Part shown: positions 18,550 through 26,749 of the stretch, in pieces | How the letters are laid out: every line of letters starts with the position of its first letter | How positions within the stretch are numbered: position 1 is the first letter of the stretch | Program-made: the position numbers and the translations under genes | The notes under the pieces: model-generated | Told to the model about the DNA's origin: nothing | Seen by the model: the letters and a program-made list of their open reading frames with translations, nothing else | Databases searched by the model: none | From: Glutamicibacter uratoxydans | Lineage (GTDB): Bacteria > Actinomycetota > Actinomycetes > Actinomycetales > Micrococcaceae | DNA length: 64,000 nt | Reading direction: 5' to 3' | NCBI RefSeq assembly: GCF_006539925.1 | Contig: NZ_BJNY01000011.1 | Coordinates: 109,614-173,613, forward strand

Positions 18550-18903
18550 ATGGCACACGCAACACTTGACTCGAATCGCACCGCAGCACCAATGAAGATC
18601 CGCATCAATCGCAGAGGTTGGGCGGTACTCGTAGGGGTGCCGGTCTTTATTCTGACCGTCGCTGCCGCTTTTCTGTTCACCATGCTGACTTCCAGCGCTC
18701 AGGCCTCGTCGCAGCTGCCGCAAGGGGTGCCAACTGTGGGAGTGACCGTCGTCCCCGGCGACTCCCTATGGAGTCTTGCCGGTGAATATGCTGCGGGGAG
18801 CGACATCAGCGCGGCAGTCGAACACATTGCTGAACTCAATGACCTCGCCACCAGCGAGATTCGGGTAGGGGACACCCTTCAAATTCCTGTTCTCTCGCGA
18901 TAG
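18550..18903 (+). CDS. Membrane-anchored LysM protein, probable SOS-induced division inhibitor (YneA/DivS-like)
   Basis: A 117-residue protein with a basic cytoplasmic start, one membrane segment (about 25-47, WAVLVGVPVFILTVAAAFLF) and an extracellular LysM domain (about 66-114: VVPGDSLWSLAGEY, then LNDLATSEIRVGDTLQIP). LysM binds peptidoglycan. The ATG has GAGGAGAAGG upstream. A single-pass LysM protein divergent from lexA is the arrangement of Bacillus yneA and mycobacterial Rv2719c, where the product delays septation during the SOS response. Two SOS-like boxes directly upstream support the same role here. The functional call is inference from architecture and position, as primary sequence is poorly conserved. 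Confidence 0.8.
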   Translation: MAHATLDSNRTAAPMKIRINRRGWAVLVGVPVFILTVAAAFLFTMLTSSAQASSQLPQGVPTVGVTVVPGDSLWSLAGEYAAGSDISAAVEHIAELNDLATSEIRVGDTLQIPVLSR

Positions 18904-18979
18904 AAGCCAGATCGCGCGGCTCGCGGCTGCAATGTTACTGAAGCCTGTAGCCAATTCACTAACCTTCGAACCACGCCAT

Positions 18980-18991
18980 TAGACTTAAGCT
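18980..18991 (+). promoter_or_regulatory. Candidate leaderless promoter of the his operon
   Basis: TAGACT (18980-18985), six bases, then the GTG of hisC at 18992. No ribosome-binding site is present. Confidence 0.5.
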
Positions 18992-20092
18992 GTGAACGTT
19001 CGTAGTGAACTCTTGAGCCAGCTGCCCTTGCGTGAGAATCTCCGCGGGCTTTCCCCTTATGGTGCGCCGCAAATCGACGTACCCATTCAGCTGAATGTCA
19101 ATGAGAACACTCATCCGTTGCCGCAAACGGTGATCGATGCGATAGCGCAGGAAGTTACCAAAGCTGCGGCAACCTTGAATCGTTACCCGGATCGCGAGTT
19201 CGTTGAACTCAGAGAACTGCTCGCCGCATATTTGGGCCACGGACTCAATCGGGAGAACATTTGGGCTGCGAATGGTTCAAATGAAGTTTTGCAGCAGATT
19301 CTTCAAGCTTTTGGCGGGCCAGGCCGATCGATCCTGAGTTTTGATCCCACTTACTCGATGTACCCGCTGCTCGCCAGCGGCACCGACACCAGGTACATTT
19401 CTGGAGTGCGCGCAGCGGACTTCACTCTTTCCGCCGAGTCGGCCGCCGCACAGGTTTACGAGCACAAGCCAAATATTGTTTTCCTGTGCTCGCCGAATAA
19501 TCCCACTGGCACCGCACTGACTCTCGAAGTTATCGAGTCTGTCTATGAAGCGGCTTCCGAGCTCAACGCGATGGTCATCGTCGATGAGGCGTACGCCGAG
19601 TTTTCCTTGGCATCTACAAAGTCTGCACTGACGTTGCTGCCTGGCCGCCAGCGTTTGATTGTCACCCGCACGATGTCCAAGGCTTTTGGTTTGGCAGGGG
19701 CTAGGGTTGGATATCTTGCGGCGGCTCCCGAAGTGACCGACGCGATACGTTTGGTGCGCCTGCCATATCACCTCTCGGCAGTGACCCAAGCGACCGCTAT
19801 CGCGGCACTGAAGAATATTGACCTGCTGCTTGCGCAAGTTGAAGAGATCAAGTCGCAGCGCGACCGCATCGTCAGCACGCTCAAAGAGCTGGGATTGAAG
19901 CCGTCGGTCTCCGATTCGAATTTCGTTTTCTTTGGCGGTTTGGAAGATCCTCACGCAATCTGGCAAGGGCTGCTCGATTCCGGGATCATCATCCGCGACA
20001 ACGGCATTCCAGGCACGCTGCGCGTCACTGCTGGAACCGAAGCCGAAACCACTGCTTTCCTCGAGCGGCTGACTCAGCTGCTTGCAGCCTAG
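18992..20092 (+). CDS. hisC: Histidinol-phosphate aminotransferase
   Basis: PLP enzyme converting imidazole-acetol phosphate and glutamate to histidinol phosphate. It is 366 residues long with fold-type I aminotransferase features. These include LNVNENTHPLPQ near the start, NRYPDREFVELRELLAAYLG, CSPNNPTGT, the VDEAYAEFS cofactor aspartate, and the Schiff-base lysine in TRTMSKAFGLAGARVGY. It opens a compact run with hisB, hisH, a small membrane protein and priA. hisD, which often precedes hisC in actinobacteria, is not here; the SOS LysM gene lies immediately upstream instead. Confidence 0.95.
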   Translation: MNVRSELLSQLPLRENLRGLSPYGAPQIDVPIQLNVNENTHPLPQTVIDAIAQEVTKAAATLNRYPDREFVELRELLAAYLGHGLNRENIWAANGSNEVLQQILQAFGGPGRSILSFDPTYSMYPLLASGTDTRYISGVRAADFTLSAESAAAQVYEHKPNIVFLCSPNNPTGTALTLEVIESVYEAASELNAMVIVDEAYAEFSLASTKSALTLLPGRQRLIVTRTMSKAFGLAGARVGYLAAAPEVTDAIRLVRLPYHLSAVTQATAIAALKNIDLLLAQVEEIKSQRDRIVSTLKELGLKPSVSDSNFVFFGGLEDPHAIWQGLLDSGIIIRDNGIPGTLRVTAGTEAETTAFLERLTQLLAA

Positions 20093-20122
20093 TACTAGAG
20101 AACAACACAAACGAAGGAAGAC

Positions 20123-20743
20123 ATGTCTGCCGAACTGATTGGGGCACGTCGAGCCCGGATGGAACGAGTCACCAGCGAATCATCGGTGTTCGTTGAACTG
20201 GATCTAGATGGTTCAGGCGTCTCCGAAATCAGCACCACCGTTCCTTTCTACGATCACATGCTGACCGCGCTGTCCAAGCATTCACTGATCGACCTAACTG
20301 TTCGCGCCACCGGCGACACCCATATCGACGTGCACCACACAGTAGAGGACACCGCCATCACCATCGGCGAGGTGTTGCGCGTAGCGCTGGGCAACAAGGC
20401 TGGAATCCGCCGCTTTGGCACTTCGTATGCTCCCTTGGACGAAGCGCTGGCACGTTCTGTTGTCGACGTTTCCGGCCGCCCATACCTCGTCCATGGTGGA
20501 GAGCCTGCAGGGCAGGAGTACCACCTCATCGGCGGTCACTTCACGGGTTCAATGACCCGCCATGTATTCGAAGCGATCACCTTCCACGCCCAGATCTGCG
20601 CCCATATCGAGGTACTTTCAGGCCGCGATCCTCACCATATTGTTGAGGCGCAGTTCAAATCCTTTGCCCGAGCCCTGCGTGAAGCAGTAGAGTTCGACGC
20701 TCGTATGGGCGACAAGATTCCATCCACGAAGGGTGCACTGTAA
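20123..20743 (+). CDS. hisB: Imidazoleglycerol-phosphate dehydratase
   Basis: Manganese enzyme that dehydrates imidazoleglycerol phosphate to imidazole-acetol phosphate. The 206-residue monofunctional form lacks the phosphatase domain of the enterobacterial fusion. The two metal-binding histidine repeats are visible, [15 protein letters not shown] and [17 protein letters not shown], together with PFYDHML and [12 protein letters not shown]. The ATG at 20123 has GAAGGAAGA upstream. hisH starts on the base after its stop. Confidence 0.95.
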   Translation: MSAELIGARRARMERVTSESSVFVELDLDGSGVSEISTTVPFYDHMLTALSKHSLIDLTVRATGDTHIDVHHTVEDTAITIGEVLRVALGNKAGIRRFGTSYAPLDEALARSVVDVSGRPYLVHGGEPAGQEYHLIGGHFTGSMTRHVFEAITFHAQICAHIEVLSGRDPHHIVEAQFKSFARALREAVEFDARMGDKIPSTKGAL

Positions 20744-21379
20744 GTGGCGCAGAAGAAAGTTGTTGTCCTGGACTACGGCTCAGGAAATGTTCGATCGGCA
20801 GTCCGTGCTTTGGAAGCCGCGGGTGCCGAGGTTGAACTCACCGCGGATCCCGAGAAGGTCATGTCCGCTGACGGATTGGTTGTGCCTGGCGTTGGCGCTT
20901 ATGCATCGGTGATGCAGCAGCTGACCAAGCTCGGCGCATTGCGCTGGATTGGACGCCGCATCGCCGGAGGCCAGCCGGTTCTCGGCATCTGCGTTGGGCA
21001 TCAGATCTTTTTCGAGCAGGGTGTTGAACATGGGGTGAAGACTGCCGGAATGGGCGAATGGCCCGGGTCGGTGGAACGGCTGCAGGCCGATGTCATTCCG
21101 CATATGGGTTGGAACACTGTCCGTCCTCCACAGAACAGCAAGCTATTCGCGGGCATCGAAGACGAACGATTCTATTTCGTCCACTCGTACGGAGTGCAGA
21201 AATGGGAATTTGACGTCACCCAGCCGGCGATGACGCCACCGCAGGTTACCTGGTCCACGCATGGAACGCCGTTTGTCGCCGCAGTGGAAAATGGGGCGTT
21301 GTCAGCTGTGCAGTTCCACCCAGAAAAGTCCGGGGATGCCGGTAAGAGGCTGCTGGCCAATTGGCTGGAGACGCTCTAG
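20744..21379 (+). CDS. hisH: Imidazole glycerol phosphate synthase, glutaminase subunit
   Basis: Class-I glutamine amidotransferase that supplies ammonia to HisF. The nucleophile cysteine is in LGICVGHQ; the catalytic His-Glu pair is in [20 protein letters not shown] at the N-terminus is characteristic; 211 residues. The GTG at 20744 abuts the hisB stop, so the two are coupled. The cyclase partner hisF is not in this window and must lie elsewhere. Confidence 0.95.
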   Translation: MAQKKVVVLDYGSGNVRSAVRALEAAGAEVELTADPEKVMSADGLVVPGVGAYASVMQQLTKLGALRWIGRRIAGGQPVLGICVGHQIFFEQGVEHGVKTAGMGEWPGSVERLQADVIPHMGWNTVRPPQNSKLFAGIEDERFYFVHSYGVQKWEFDVTQPAMTPPQVTWSTHGTPFVAAVENGALSAVQFHPEKSGDAGKRLLANWLETL

Positions 21380-21380
21380 C

Positions 21381-21530
21381 ATGTGGTCGATTGTTTTGTT
21401 GACCGTCGGCGCATTTCTGGCCGGAGGTGCGATCTCGTTGAAGAACCAGAACGCACATATTTCATGGATCATCGTCGCGTGGGGCTTGGCCATTGGCTGT
21501 GCCATCGCTGCATGGGCGCTGACCTACTAG
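21381..21530 (+). CDS. Small two-helix membrane protein in the his operon
   Basis: A 49-residue protein ([20 protein letters not shown], a short polar turn KNQNAH, then [23 protein letters not shown]). It should form a membrane hairpin with both ends on one side. The ATG begins one base after the hisH stop and priA follows after 22 bases, so it is transcribed with histidine genes. Small membrane ORFs at this place occur in other actinobacterial his operons, but I know of no demonstrated role. A longer reading from 21261 inside hisH is unlikely. Confidence 0.6.
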   Translation: MWSIVLLTVGAFLAGGAISLKNQNAHISWIIVAWGLAIGCAIAAWALTY

Positions 21531-21552
21531 TCGTTATCTCGAAAAGGACAAT

Positions 21553-22287
21553 ATGAGCGAGCAACCAATTCTTGAACTGCTGCCGGCAGTCGACATTGCT
21601 GGGGGACAGGCAGTACGGCTAGTCCAGGGCGAGGCCGGATCTGAGACCGGCTATGGCGATCCGCTTGAAGCGGCTTTGGCTTGGCAGAACGACGGTGCTC
21701 AGTGGCTTCACCTGGTTGATTTGGACGCGGCGTTCGACCGCGGAACGAACGTGGAGATCGTACAGCGCATCGCCAATGAACTGAGTATCAAGGTCGAGCT
21801 CTCCGGCGGCATCCGTGACGATGCTTCGCTGGAACGCGCCCTTGAGTTCGGCGCCACGCGCGTGAATCTGGGAACTGCCGCATTGGAAAACCCGGAGTGG
21901 ACGCGCAAGGCCATCGCCCGCTTCGGCGACAAGATCGCGGTAGGAATGGACGTGCGTGGCACGACCCTCTCAGGCCATGGCTGGACCAAGGACGGCGGAG
22001 ACCTATGGGATGTCTTGGCCCGTCTGGAAGATGCAGGCTGTGCGCGCTACGTTGTCACGGATGTGACCAAGGACGGAACCCTGCGTGGACCGAATGTTGA
22101 ATTGCTTCGGGAAATTGCTGCCAAGACCAACAAGCCGATCGTCGCTTCTGGCGGCATCTCCTCCTTGGAAGACCTTCGCGTTCTTCGCGAATTGACCGGC
22201 GAAGGCATCGAAGGCGCCATCGTGGGCAAGGCCCTGTACTCGGGGCAGTTCACCCTGCAGCAAGCACTGGACGTAGCAGGACGCTAG
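21553..22287 (+). CDS. priA: Phosphoribosyl isomerase A (HisA/TrpF bifunctional)
   Basis: TIM-barrel isomerase that opens the ribose of ProFAR for histidine. In most actinobacteria it also isomerises phosphoribosyl anthranilate for tryptophan, since trpF is missing. The N-terminal half-barrel phosphate/aspartate motif [24 protein letters not shown] and the second [12 protein letters not shown] are present, with [11 protein letters not shown] binding phosphate; 244 residues. AAAAGGA precedes the ATG. Dual specificity is inferred from lineage, since sequence alone cannot prove it. It is the last gene before a strong terminator. Confidence 0.92.
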   Translation: MSEQPILELLPAVDIAGGQAVRLVQGEAGSETGYGDPLEAALAWQNDGAQWLHLVDLDAAFDRGTNVEIVQRIANELSIKVELSGGIRDDASLERALEFGATRVNLGTAALENPEWTRKAIARFGDKIAVGMDVRGTTLSGHGWTKDGGDLWDVLARLEDAGCARYVVTDVTKDGTLRGPNVELLREIAAKTNKPIVASGGISSLEDLRVLRELTGEGIEGAIVGKALYSGQFTLQQALDVAGR

Positions 22288-22310
22288 GCCAACCGCCTAT
22301 CCGAGCGCCG

Positions 22311-22346
22311 AAAACGTGGATCTGTGGAGAACAGATCCACGTTTTT
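22311..22346. terminator. Terminator of the his operon (bidirectional)
   Basis: AAAACGTGGATCTG (22311-22324) pairs perfectly with CAGATCCACGTTTT (22332-22345) around a 7-base loop and runs into T residues on both strands. Confidence 0.9.
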
Positions 22347-22527
22347 GTCATGCAAGGCGAAAGCGCTGTGCCTCCGAGGGCCAGCCATTGCCCGGGTGCT
22401 GGAACAGCAGGGAGCTTATCTCGGCCTGTGTTACTGGGACAGTCGGCAGCCGGTGCTGGCCCGCCACAAGCAGAAACCACCGGGCCAGATCAACCACGTG
22501 GGCAAGCTCATGAACGAGGAAGCTTGA
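22324..22527 (+). pseudogene. Possible remnant or very small ORF between priA and the sseB-like gene
   Basis: An open frame of 67 codons would begin inside the his terminator (GTG 22324; alternative TTG 22345). Its second half, from ARVLEQQGAYLGLCYWDSRQ to the end, has strongly GC-biased third positions typical of real genes here, which is why I keep it. There is no ribosome-binding site or recognisable start, so it may be the tail of a decayed gene. The opposite strand is also open over 22348-22575. Confidence 0.25.
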
Positions 22528-22555
22528 GAAGTTCTCATAGCGTTGTATGCACCGA

Positions 22556-22567
22556 TAGCATGGAGGC
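22556..22567 (+). promoter_or_regulatory. Candidate near-leaderless promoter of the sseB-like gene
   Basis: TAGCAT (22556-22561), then GGAGGC and the ATG at 22568. The six spacer bases also spell a ribosome-binding sequence, but with transcription starting at the ATG they would not be in the message. Confidence 0.4.
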
Positions 22568-23449
22568 ATGAGCACCGAACAACCAGAATCTGCGCCAAAA
22601 AGACACCTGCCAGGACATATCGTCGCGGCGTTGGCTCAAGCAGGATCTGCAGCAGACTCCGCCGGTCAAAGCTGGGAAGGCCGCGACCTTGGAGGCGATG
22701 GCAACCCGCTGCACAAGTTCGACAAAGACGACGGACTGGCCGATGCGGAAGTTGTTCAAGCCCTAGCCGATCTGCGCGGCGGTGTTGGCTCGGAAGCGGC
22801 GGTGCACAAATCCTTGGCAAACGCCCGAGTTTTTGTTGCTGTGATCGCCCAGCTGGGCGAGGAAGCAATGACTGAACATGGCTTCGCCTCTGATAAGGAA
22901 GCAGATATGGCTTTGGTGAAAATCAAAGCCCCTGATGGCCGCATGGCTCTGCCGGTGTTCACCACGGTCGAAAGGCTTCAGGCCTGGCATTCCGAAGCGA
23001 GGCCGGTGGCAGTCTATGCGCCAAGAGCCGCGCTGTCCGCAGTCAGCGAAGAATGTCAGCTGGTCGTCCTTGATCCCGGAAGCGACTACACCTTCGTCTT
23101 GCGCAGGCCGGGTGTTTGGAATTTGGCCAAACAAATCGACTGGACTCCAAGCTACCTCAACCAGAACGTCGCCGACCTCGTCCAAGAGGCAACTGTTGGA
23201 TTCGAACAGCTGAATACAGTGCAGCTGGCACCGGGACGCGGCGTCGGCTCACGAGATTCACAAGGCAAACCAGTCTCGGGCGGAGGCTCGGGACCGGAAT
23301 TGAATCTGCAGTTTGTCTTTGCCGCTGGAACCAGCGAAAACGACGCTCGACAAATTACGAGCGCAATCCATGGGCGCCTGGCCCAGAATACCGAGTTTGC
23401 CGAAGCGGTCGACTCCTTGGAAATCAGCTTACTTAGCTCGCAGACGTAA
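22568..23449 (+). CDS. SseB-family protein
   Basis: A 293-residue soluble protein. An SseB N-terminal-type domain spans about 70-175 (DAEVVQALADLRGGVG, RVFVAVIAQLGE, LVKIKAPDGRMALPVFTTVERLQAW). A C-terminal part with SseB_C character (FVFAAGTSENDARQITSAIHGRLAQ) follows. The E. coli SseB name comes from altered serine sensitivity on overexpression; the molecular role is unknown. In actinobacteria the gene commonly follows hisA/priA. No membrane or catalytic motifs are evident. It is separated from priA by a strong terminator, so it has its own promoter. Confidence 0.8.
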   Translation: MSTEQPESAPKRHLPGHIVAALAQAGSAADSAGQSWEGRDLGGDGNPLHKFDKDDGLADAEVVQALADLRGGVGSEAAVHKSLANARVFVAVIAQLGEEAMTEHGFASDKEADMALVKIKAPDGRMALPVFTTVERLQAWHSEARPVAVYAPRAALSAVSEECQLVVLDPGSDYTFVLRRPGVWNLAKQIDWTPSYLNQNVADLVQEATVGFEQLNTVQLAPGRGVGSRDSQGKPVSGGGSGPELNLQFVFAAGTSENDARQITSAIHGRLAQNTEFAEAVDSLEISLLSSQT

Positions 23450-23481
23450 AAGCGGGCCGACCCAGAAGGGGAGCACCACCC

Positions 23482-24816
23482 ATGAAGCGCTACTGGCAGA
23501 TCCTGCGTCAACCACAGATCGCTTCACTGCTTGCCATCGGCATGGTGGCAAGACTTCCGCATTCAGCGCTGGGCATGCTGCTGATCCTGCACCTGGTTAA
23601 CAACATGGGCCTGATGTGGGTGCAGGCAGGAACCGTCACGGCGTTGATGACCATCGGCATCGCCATCGGTGCGCCGTGGCGAGGCGCCAGGGTGGACCTC
23701 TGGGGGCTGCGCCGGGCGTTGATTCCGTCGGTCATCATTGAATCGGCGGTGTGGTGTACCGTGCCGCACGTCCCGCTGGTCTGGGTCTACCCGTTGGCGT
23801 TCATCGGAGGCCTGTTCGCCCTGCCGGTCTTTTCGGTAGTGCGTACCGCATTGGGCATTATGACGGTGGGGGACCAACGACGAACAGCATTCGCATTGGA
23901 TGCCACGGCCACGGAATTGGTGTTCATCGTCGGCCCGGCATCTGCAGGCATCGTTGCAACCCAGATCTCCAGTGTCATCGGTCTGACTGTCATCGGTATT
24001 ACCTCCAGCGTTGCAGGCATTGCCTTGATGCTGCTGAACCCGCCGACGCAGAGCTCGGATCCTAAGGCCATCGCCGCCAGAGCCAACGTTCATGAGGAAC
24101 GGCTCGGCGCGGAAGCCAGCTTCATCGCCGCCGCACCTATGGGTGTGCAGGAAGTTGAAGGCGAATTGATTCTTGCGGGATGGAAGTCTGCCCGTGCCCG
24201 AATCAAGAAGCGCGGCCGGGCATTCAAGAATCGCTTCAGCTGGGTTAGCGCTTCGGTGCTGGCCGTCCTGATTGCTTCCGCCGGCGCCGGGATTTTGCTC
24301 ACCGGCACCGAGGTGTCGATTCTTGCCGAGCTCCAGGCCACCAACGACAGCGACCAGCTCGGTCTGGTGTTCCTGTTCTGGTGCGGCGCTTCGCTGATCG
24401 GCGGATTGATCTACGGCTCAATGAGCCGCAATATATCACCGCTGATCCTGCTGCTGCTCATGGCGGTGCTGACTATTCCCATGTACTTCGCGTGGGATCC
24501 TTGGTCGCTGGCCTTGTTCTCTGCGCTGCCTGGATTCATGTGCGCCCCAACCCTTTCTGCGGCCTCTGAATGGCTGACAGACCTTGTGGCGGAGAAGCGC
24601 CGTGGAGAAGCCATGGGATGGTACGGCTCGGCCATGACCGCCGGTACGGCTATTGGTTCCCCGCTGACCGGATGGTTCGTTGACGGATACGGTCCGGCAG
24701 TAGCCTTCGCCGCCATCGGCATCCTTGCGGTGGTCTTTGTGGTGCTCGCACTGACTGCACAGCAGATACGCCGCAAGATTCGAGCCCGCAGGGTTGCCAC
24801 GCGTACCGCGCTGTAG
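23482..24816 (+). CDS. Major facilitator superfamily transporter
   Basis: A 444-residue protein with about 12 hydrophobic helices split by a central cytoplasmic loop (about 190-255: ANVHEERLGAEASF and a KSARARIKKRGRAF basic stretch). The helix 2-3 loop WRGARVDLWGLRRALIP fits the MFS G-x3-D-x2-G-R motif loosely. No binding-site residues point to a substrate. AGAAGGGGAG lies upstream of the ATG, and the gene is 32 bases after the sseB-like gene, so they are probably co-transcribed. It could be a drug or metabolite exporter; that is a guess. Confidence 0.8.
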   Translation: MKRYWQILRQPQIASLLAIGMVARLPHSALGMLLILHLVNNMGLMWVQAGTVTALMTIGIAIGAPWRGARVDLWGLRRALIPSVIIESAVWCTVPHVPLVWVYPLAFIGGLFALPVFSVVRTALGIMTVGDQRRTAFALDATATELVFIVGPASAGIVATQISSVIGLTVIGITSSVAGIALMLLNPPTQSSDPKAIAARANVHEERLGAEASFIAAAPMGVQEVEGELILAGWKSARARIKKRGRAFKNRFSWVSASVLAVLIASAGAGILLTGTEVSILAELQATNDSDQLGLVFLFWCGASLIGGLIYGSMSRNISPLILLLLMAVLTIPMYFAWDPWSLALFSALPGFMCAPTLSAASEWLTDLVAEKRRGEAMGWYGSAMTAGTAIGSPLTGWFVDGYGPAVAFAAIGILAVVFVVLALTAQQIRRKIRARRVATRTAL

Positions 24817-24863
24817 CCTGCGCCCGTCGTCCTTCGTGACGCAGCAGGCAGCAGGGCATGAAA

Positions 24864-24910
24864 AAGATCATCCCTGCACAGCTCACGGCGAGCTGTGCAG
24901 GGATGATCTT
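24864..24910. terminator. Bidirectional terminator, 21-bp perfect stem
   Basis: A 21-base arm (24864-24884) and its exact reverse complement (24890-24910) flank the loop ACGGC, between the convergent MFS and DUF1844 genes. Short A/T tracts flank both sides. Confidence 0.92.
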
Positions 24911-24938
24911 AATCTCTTAATTTCTTCTTAAACGAGCA

Positions 24939-25304
24939 TTAGCTCACTGGGCCGGTGTACTTTTCGCCCGGGCCCTTGCCTGGTTCGTCAGGGATCAGCG
25001 AGGCTTCGCGGAATGCCAGCTGCAAGCTGCGCAGTCCATCGCGAAGGGGTGCTGCGTGCTGCGAGCCGATCTCCGGTGCACCGGCGGTGACTAGGCCTGC
25101 CAGTGCGGTGATCAGCTTGCGAGCCTCGTCCAAATCCTTGAGTTCATTTGCGTCATCACCCTCAGCCAAACCGCACTTGACCGCTGCTGCGCTCATCAGG
25201 TGAACGGCTGCGGTGGTGATGATTTCTACTGCTGCGACTTCAGCAATGTCACGGACCTGCTGGTCGACGGTGTGCTCATGCGAGTTGGTGTCTTCGGTAC
25301 TCAT
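24939..25304 (-). CDS. DUF1844 family protein
   Basis: A 121-residue, mostly helical acidic protein containing the DUF1844 core: IAEVAAVEIITTAAVHLMSAAAVKCGL, then DEARKLITALAGLV. Members sit next to infC in nearly all actinobacteria and have no known function; the helices carry many alanines and may pack as a bundle. The ATG at 25304 is preferred over longer upstream readings, whose sequence does not resemble the family. It is divergent from infC, separated by about 300 bases. Confidence 0.85.
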   Translation of the reverse strand: MSTEDTNSHEHTVDQQVRDIAEVAAVEIITTAAVHLMSAAAVKCGLAEGDDANELKDLDEARKLITALAGLVTAGAPEIGSQHAAPLRDGLRSLQLAFREASLIPDEPGKGPGEKYTGPVS

Positions 25305-25484
25305 ACTGCTAAGCTTGTCACAGACCGACTCGATACGTGCAGTTCGGATTCCACTGGTTAGCACCGGTGGGCAGAAAAGCACTAGTATTGAGCCATGCAA
25401 GTGGAGGCCAACTCCCACCCGCCGTCGCCGCCATAAGGCTTCCGGGTAATTCGGCAGAATGCGTTTGAGCGCGTTCGGAAACAG

Positions 25485-25512
25485 TTGTGCGGATTTATAT
25501 CCTCAGTACTGT
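25485..25512 (+). promoter_or_regulatory. Candidate infC operon promoter
   Basis: TTGTGC (25485-25490), 16-base spacer, TACTGT (25507-25512), giving a leader of about 80 bases that contains the attenuator-like hairpin. Confidence 0.35.
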
Positions 25513-25527
25513 TGTGTCGTTCCTTTT

Positions 25528-25557
25528 GGCCTTCGCCTGCAATCGCAGACGGGGGCC
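25528..25557 (+). promoter_or_regulatory. Attenuator-like hairpin in the infC leader
   Basis: GGCCTTCGCCTGC (25528-25540) pairs with GCAGACGGGGGCC (25545-25557) through two G-T wobbles and one mismatch, loop AATC, followed by TTCTTCGTTT. This is terminator geometry located 45 bases before the infC start, so it could regulate the infC-rpmI-rplT message. Confidence 0.5.
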
Positions 25558-25601
25558 TTCTTCGTTTGCGGTTACGGAATTACGAATTTCAGGAGTGACA
25601 C

Positions 25602-26285
25602 ATCAGCGATCCACGCATTAATGAGCGCATTCGCGTGCCAGAGGTACGTCTCGTCGGCCCCAATGGTGAGCAGGTAGGCATCGTCCGCATCGAGGACGCG
25701 CTTCGTTTGGCTCACGAGTCCGATCTGGACTTGGTCGAGGTGGCACCCAACGCCAAGCCTCCAGTGTGCAAGCTGATGGACTTCGGCAAGTACAAGTACG
25801 AGGCCGCTGTCAAGGCTCGCGAAGCTCGTAAGAACCAGACCAACACGGTCCTGAAGGAAGTTCGCTTCCGCCTCAAGATTGACACCCACGATTACCAGAC
25901 CAAGGTCGGCCACGCACTGCGCTTCCTGGGCGCAGGCGACAAGGTCAAGGCCATGATCCAGTTCCGTGGTCGTGAACAGCAGCGTCCAGAAATGGGTATC
26001 CGCTTGCTGGAGAAGTTTGCAGCAGACGTCGCTGAGGTTGGCACCATCGAGTCCAGCCCGCGCATCGATGGCCGAAACATGGTCATGGTTGTTGGTCCGC
26101 TGAAGAACAAGGCCGAGGCTCGCCGCGAACAGCAGCAGAAGTCGGGCGGCCGCAATTCGGCCAAGCGCAAGATCCGCACCGATGAGCCAGTCGAGACCGA
26201 AGGTCAGAATGTCGCAGCAGCGATGGACGACGAAGCTCGCGCAAAGCTTGAGCAGGCTCGTCAGGCAGCTGAAGGCGACGCCTAG
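25602..26285 (+). CDS. infC: Translation initiation factor IF-3, with a probable ATC start codon
   Basis: IF-3 keeps 30S subunits free and checks start-codon pairing. The N-domain reads [20 protein letters not shown], then [22 protein letters not shown]. The C-domain has [17 protein letters not shown] and a variable charged tail. The conserved family N-terminus begins at ATC 25602; the codon two before it is TGA (25596-25598). AGGAG (25591-25595) is spaced six bases from the ATC. The first canonical start, GTG 25635, would delete eleven conserved residues and has no ribosome-binding site. Non-canonical infC starts are known (ATT in E. coli) and allow IF-3 to limit its own synthesis. Confidence 0.93.
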   Translation: MSDPRINERIRVPEVRLVGPNGEQVGIVRIEDALRLAHESDLDLVEVAPNAKPPVCKLMDFGKYKYEAAVKAREARKNQTNTVLKEVRFRLKIDTHDYQTKVGHALRFLGAGDKVKAMIQFRGREQQRPEMGIRLLEKFAADVAEVGTIESSPRIDGRNMVMVVGPLKNKAEARREQQQKSGGRNSAKRKIRTDEPVETEGQNVAAAMDDEARAKLEQARQAAEGDA

Positions 26286-26296
26286 CCAAACCTGTT

Positions 26297-26341
26297 GGGC
26301 TTTCGAGCCCGTCACCGCTTAGACGGTGAAGGAACTTCCTT
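26297..26341 (+). promoter_or_regulatory. Three consecutive small hairpins between infC and rpmI
   Basis: GGGCT-TTCG-AGCCC (26297-26310), TCACCG-CTTAGA-CGGTGA (26312-26329) and AAGGAA-C-TTCCTT (26329-26341) follow each other closely in the 170-base gap. Such structured gaps in ribosomal-protein operons often serve processing or L20-type autogenous control; none matches a leader I can name. Confidence 0.4.
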
Positions 26342-26455
26342 GGAAGATCCAACTAAAAGAGAACATTAGCGGTCACCTTTGCCAAGGGGCCCGCTTCGGA
26401 TGAACCCCGTCCAGCATTAACTTGCCGGATGGAGCACGTAAGGAGAACGGCAGCT

Positions 26456-26650
26456 ATGCCGAAGTTCAAGACTCACAGTGGCGCTAAGAAGCGCTTCAAG
26501 GTAACCGGCAGCGGCAAGCTCGTCCGCCAGCAGGCCAACCGCCGTCACTACCTGGAGCACAAGTCCTCGCGCCTGACCCGTCGCCTGGCTTCTGACCAGC
26601 TGGTTGCTAAGGCCGATGTGAAGACCATCAAGCGGATGCTGGGCCTCTAA
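26456..26650 (+). CDS. rpmI: 50S ribosomal protein L35
   Basis: A 64-residue basic protein with the L35 pattern [20 protein letters not shown], then [16 protein letters not shown] and KRMLGL at the end. The ATG at 26456 is chosen because L35 always begins MPK(M/F)KTH; AGGAG is ten bases upstream. It is the middle gene of infC-rpmI-rplT. Confidence 0.96.
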   Translation: MPKFKTHSGAKKRFKVTGSGKLVRQQANRRHYLEHKSSRLTRRLASDQLVAKADVKTIKRMLGL

Positions 26651-26749
26651 GCCTCCCTTTCGCATTTCGGGGAAGCATTACCCCACCACCCATAGACTTC
26701 TCCCACCCTGTTACCTCAGGGATGGGGAACCAACTTGAAGGAGACACAC

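Noticed and set aside
22348..22575. 75-codon minus-strand frame opposite the SseB-like promoter
   Set aside because: It ends neatly at the bidirectional terminator, but there is no ribosome-binding site, its GTG start lies inside the sseB-like gene, and third-position bias favours the plus strand.
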